Below are positions 60,246 to 64,000 of a stretch of 64,000 nucleotides of DNA, piece by piece. The position numbers and the translations under genes are program-made. Source of the DNA: Chrysogorgia sp. JL179-B06 (taxonomy: Eukaryota > Cnidaria > Anthozoa > Scleralcyonacea > Chrysogorgiidae); NCBI GenBank assembly GCA_035772405.1, contig JAYKKM010000439.1, positions 5,832,001 to 5,896,000 on the forward strand. The letters run 5' to 3'. Each line of letters starts with the position of its first letter. The first letter of the stretch is position 1. The notes under the pieces were generated by a model, which was not told where the DNA came from, ran no database searches, and saw only the letters and a list, made by a program, of their open reading frames with translations.

Positions 60246-61000
60246 GTGCAACATTGTTATTTTATAAAATACAAAACCACGTACGTGATACAGTGAGCTC
60301 GTTATTTCTGATTACAAAAATATCCTATTACTTATAGTAACTACAGCGTACCACAGCATTATTGCATATATGCGGTTCTCTTTTCTTTGAAAACAGGTCG
60401 GGCGAAGATGCATGGTTTGAACGTTATGCAACTTTCCTTCAACACCGATAGTTCCAGATATACTTTGCATTAAATTAATAATGCATTAAATGAATACTTT
60501 TAAACATGGCCGTGCGAAAAGAATTTAGGTGCGAATAACGCCCATGATGTGAAGACTCATGGAACCACCTGGAACTCATGCATGAGTGAGTGATGAAAGA
60601 AACTAACACAAAGAAAAACGTTTCCTAACTCTATATGACCTTAATATTAAGCCGGCAAACCTTTATACTGTTTATAATATATGACTTTTAAGGGCTAGAT
60701 TATTATTATTAGTATTTGGGGCTCCCGTCTGAATACCAGGTTTTGCAGTGAATGGACTCTACTATTATGATTCTACTATTTGGATTGGCGATCATCATAC
60801 TCAGTCCCAGTCTTTATACACCGTCAACTCGTTATCGCTAGTACCATTTAGCGGCGATCATGATGTCAAATCAGGACGATCGAGGTCTGTTATTTTTCTC
60901 ATGTTTTACTGTTTCAACGTGGTCTCAGCTGTATATAACATGCCTTATATCACTATATACTAGAAATACGAATTCGCAATAATCCCCTCGCCCGCCTTTT
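60246..61000. other. Gene-free stretch
   Basis: No supported feature; a 71-codon ORF at 60748 is unremarkable. Confidence 0.35.
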
Positions 61001-61002
61001 TT

Positions 61003-61230
61003 CGATCAATATATAACCGTTTTCAATTCTGAAAACAGATTTGGAATTAGCGAGTCAAAATACATAACATATGTGTCTACTATATTACGAGAACGTGAAT
61101 ACCCTTCGTAAAAATGGTTTATGTACTTATAAATTAGTCCGGGCTTGGTCGGCTATGATAATATCGATCAATATATAACCGTTTTCAATTCTGAAAAACA
61201 GATTTGGAATTAGCTAGTCAAAATACATAC
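61003..61230. repeat. Direct repeats of about 65 bp
   Basis: GATCAATATATAACCGTTTT ... GATTTGGAATTAGC is present at 61003 and 61166, near-identical. A GC-rich palindromic piece (GGCCTTCGGCC, CGGCGCTTCGCGCCG) follows at 61478-61510 with (TA)n at 61358-61389 between. Confidence 0.7.
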
Positions 61231-61352
61231 TCGGACTCGGATGTCCTATTTCCTCAAAAAACTATGTCTCCTTGTGACGGTTCAATTTAATCTGAGTATC
61301 TAGTTACCAGTGCCACATTTTTCCGATGCCAGCGCATGAGGAGCAGGTTTTG

Positions 61353-61391
<39 letters not shown>

Positions 61392-61914
61392 ATAAAAGCC
61401 GATCCGAGATCAGATCCGCTTGGATTTCGCGTGATAAGGGACTAAACGCCGGTCGATATTAGCACCCTCGCCCTCAGGCCTTCGGCCTTCGGCCGGCGCT
61501 TCGCGCCGGGCGAGGGGATAATATGCCTTCATATGTTGTATTCGGGCCATCAAATCTTGTGGCAAATGGTACCTCTCATTAAATACGTTACGCTACGGAT
61601 TATAGACCGAGCGTGTCAAAAATAAATCAGTACGGGTGGTTTGGATAGATTTTATACGCGAAAACAAATTGAGAGCCTCGATCCCAAACGAAATTACAAT
61701 TCGAATGATTTAGTACGGGGAGCAAGAGAAAAGAAAGCTGATACGTCGTGGATAAACTGTGGGAAATCAAACATGAAACAGCTGTTAACATATTTTTAAA
61801 GTTTGTTATATACCGTCCTCTTTTCTCACCTTTTGCTTTTACTTCATGAAAAAATGATCATGTTTTCCTAAAATCGGATCACCATACCATTTCGGTCGGC
61901 ACCAACTAGATCGT

Positions 61915-62575
61915 GGTCGAGATATGTCAAATTGGTCGGCACTAGAGGCAATCCACTGAGGGTCTTTAACCGAGAGGGGACTAGTACTAGTTGCTAAATT
62001 ATATTATCTGCCCTGCCAGGTTATCTTGACTCTTATATTACCAATTTGTTTTTTTTGTTTTAATCGCCAATTGTCAAATACACTTGAGATTACCAATAAT
62101 GGGTAATTCCACAAACAGTATATTGTAGGATTCTAGAACTCAACCCCAACACAACATAAATACTAACACACCACCAAGTGGGGACTAACGACTAGTTGCT
62201 AATTTATTCAAGTTTCTTAATTTTTTAAAACCCACAGGTTTGGGAGTTAGGGTTACAATGAGGTTTGAAGGCGGGGATTGGGCAGGGGTTAGGGTTAGGA
62301 AGACACTTAAGGCGGGGGGTTAGGGTTAGGATTTGTGTTGTGGTTGGGTTCTAGAATCCTACAATTTACTGTTGTGGAATTACCCATTGTTGGTAATCTA
62401 AAAGTATTTAACAATTGCCGATTATTGGTCTTTAATCTTTAATCATGTAGTCTTAAAACAGTTAAAAACAGTCAAAAACAGTTGGTAATATAGTAACTAG
62501 TCCTAGTCCCCACTCGGTGAAAGACCCTCGGTGGATTGCCTCTAGTGCTGACCATGTCGGTCAAATGTGCGGCTG
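61915..62575. mobile_element. Nested inverted-repeat element with telomere-like core
   Basis: Outer arms: GGCACTAGAGGCAATCCACT ... GACTAGTACTAG at left, CTAGTCCTAGTCCCCACT ... GTGGATTGCCTCTAGTGC at right. An inner element (62101-62390) has GGGTAATTCCACAA ... GGATTCTAGAACTCAACC and its inverse, around GGTTAGGGTTAGG stretches. One element is inserted in another. Confidence 0.75.
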
Positions 62576-62917
62576 CTAGCTTACAGTACAGCGGACAACT
62601 TGGTAGGTGCCTTCGAAGCAGCCCGTTTCCTCAACGTTTGTAATCCACGATGCTACAGGAACATAACCATATCTATGTTTCTTCGAACAACCCACGCCGT
62701 TCCGCTACACGTTGTAAGACACAAACTACTGGAATTGTTAAAGCATTGTAAGCAATAAATTAATTAGGGTTAGGGTTAGGAATCTTTGTTGTTTTGGGGT
62801 TGATTACAATCCAATAATTTACTGCTTACAATGCATTCTAATTTACTGCTTACAATGCTATAACAATTCCAGTACTAATGTGGCTTACAAGCAGTGGCGT
62901 ACCGTGATCATTTTGGA

Positions 62918-62992
62918 TGGGGGGGGGGGGGGGGGTGGGGGGGGGGGGGGGGGGGGGGGTGGGGGGGGGGGGGGGGGGGGGGGGGGTGGGGT
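62918..62992 (+). repeat. Poly(G) tract with single T interruptions
   Basis: About 75 bases of G with four T breaks. Strong G-quadruplex potential on the plus strand. Poly-Gly ORFs across it are artefacts. Confidence 0.95.
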
Positions 62993-63262
62993 TTATCGTC
63001 TTAGTTTTACCGACGAATTACTCGTGGGCGCAGATTTTTCTTCCTTGTATCCAGAATCTTCACTCGGCGCTCCTTCGGAGAAAAGTACCTGGGTACTAGG
63101 TTGGATCGGAAATCGGGAAAAGGGAGGAATATTAATTTAACATTAACCCATATGCAATGGTAACAATATTACATTTCGTATAAATCGAATTTTATACAAC
63201 CGACAGTCGATGAAGTCAATTTTACCAACGATCTAATATGACGAACAGTTTACCCGACAGCC

Positions 63263-63532
63263 TTAAAGTGCCTATGACACGAAAATTAAGTCTGTCTTAT
63301 ATGAAAGAACACTTAAAATGACAGAGTAACAGCTTTTGTAGTTTTTCGTTTTCTTCTCTGCAGATAAGTCATTATGCACGGTACGTCACGCCATTGTCAT
63401 TTGCATATGATACAAACTGAAATATCTCAGCAACGAAGCAAGAAAACGAAAAACTACAAAAGATGCTACTCTATCATTTTAAGTGTTCTTTCATATAAGA
63501 CAAACTTAATTTTCGTGTCATAGGCACTTTAA
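63263..63532. mobile_element. MITE with TTAA target sites
   Basis: TTAA-AGTGCCTATGACACG at left and CGTGTCATAGGCACT-TTAA at right, arms of about 110 bp, with unpaired middle GATAAGTCATTATGCACGG. The TTAA duplication fits piggyBac/Kolobok-type mobilisation. Related ends are at 33532. Confidence 0.8.
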
Positions 63533-63637
63533 CTATTACAAGGTTTTCCAAATTTCCGGTCTGACCAATCGGTCAACCGACAACGCCAGGCTTTACCGAC
63601 CGACTCCGCGTTTTACCGACCAATTCAGTGAAAAGTG

Positions 63638-63669
63638 GGGGGTGTCCACACCCACCCCCATCACCCCCC

Positions 63670-63706
<37 letters not shown>

Positions 63707-63733
63707 ACCCCCCCCCCCCCCCCCCCCTCCCCG
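63638..63733 (-). repeat. Poly(C) tract with A and T interruptions
   Basis: Nearly pure C from about 63668, preceded by CACCCCC repeats; inverted counterpart of the poly(G) tract at 62918. G-quadruplex potential on the minus strand. Poly-Pro ORFs are artefacts. Confidence 0.95.
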
Positions 63734-64000
63734 CACGGGAGGAACGGGTGTTCGAAGAAACATAGATATGTTATGTATTACCTCTTACTTTTAAAAACCC
63801 CGCTTAACTTTCTGAATAAAAACCGAAAATTAAAGCGGATTTTTTAAAGAACGGAGAACGGATTTTAAAGAACGGATTTTTTAAAGCGGATTTTTTAAAG
63901 AACATAACATATCTATTTCGAAGGCAGGTACCAAAGTTGTCCTCTGTATTGTAAGCTAGCAGCCGCACATTTGGCATATCTCGACGACCTCATTTTGGTT

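Larger units (their letters stand above)
62576..64000. mobile_element. Large inverted-repeat element reaching the window end
   Basis: TGTGCGGCTGCTAGCTTACA (62566) is inverted as TGTAAGCTAGCAGCCGCACA near 63950, and CATATCTATGTTTCTTCGAA (62668) is inverted as TTCGAAGAAACATAGATATG near 63752. Between the arms are a poly-G tract, a poly-C tract and the TTAA MITE at 63263-63532. The right end is outside the window. Confidence 0.65.

Noticed and set aside
62880..63140. Gly-rich ORF, and the Pro-rich ORF at 63635-63847
   Set aside because: Reading of homopolymer G or C tracts; no flanking conserved sequence.

Overview
The window is animal nuclear DNA, most likely from a cnidarian and probably an anthozoan (coral or sea anemone). 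The evidence is low GC, intron-bearing genes with GT-AG junctions, two genes of metazoan Wnt-antagonist families, and very many short inverted-repeat transposons of the kind that fill anthozoan genomes. The species assignment is inference. Only about 2 kb is host coding sequence; the rest is introns, transposon remains, satellites and microsatellites.

Host genes. (1) Positions 1-430, plus strand: the last exons of an unrecognised gene whose 5' part lies outside the window. (2) 15154-16171, minus strand: a complete three-exon Dickkopf-type gene, with signal peptide and two ten-cysteine domains. (3) 56078-58709, minus strand: four exons of a TIKI-type gene (TraB-fold membrane metalloprotease); its 3' exons were not found. 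Dickkopf proteins block LRP5/6 co-receptors, and TIKI proteases clip the Wnt N-terminus, so two secreted or membrane antagonists of one pathway sit about 40 kb apart on the same strand.

The most unusual part is 5.9-10.5 kb. It holds a composite of tandem tRNA-related units (about 278 bp), long (AT)n tracts, and a 280/281-bp tandem repeat. Each copy of that repeat carries a complete type I hammerhead ribozyme, which is the layout of a retrozyme. Next to it, on the minus strand, is a Penelope-like element remnant: a polyprotein C-terminus followed about 90 bp later by a second, different hammerhead. A third hammerhead, with a mutated mirror copy, lies in an inverted repeat at 46.5-46.8 kb. It is followed by five near-identical 239-bp units (46.86-48.06 kb) that share sequence boxes with the retrozyme but have no recognisable ribozyme.

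Other regions. 0.7-5.5 kb: inverted-repeat elements, including a 1.4-kb foldback element with 5-bp target-site duplications. 10.5-14.2 kb: TTAA-flanked non-autonomous transposons and nested inverted repeats with telomere-like cores. 23-33.4 kb: a 2.25-kb tandem duplication plus a third partial copy, with foldback elements and a 21-bp minisatellite. 36.6-41.5 kb: three remnants of LINEs with restriction-like endonuclease (R4/Dong-like), each bounded by (TAA)n tracts. 43.4-44.3 kb: a long trinucleotide tract. 49-55 kb: 3' ends of APE-class LINEs and several MITEs. 60-64 kb: nested inverted repeats with facing poly-G and poly-C tracts.
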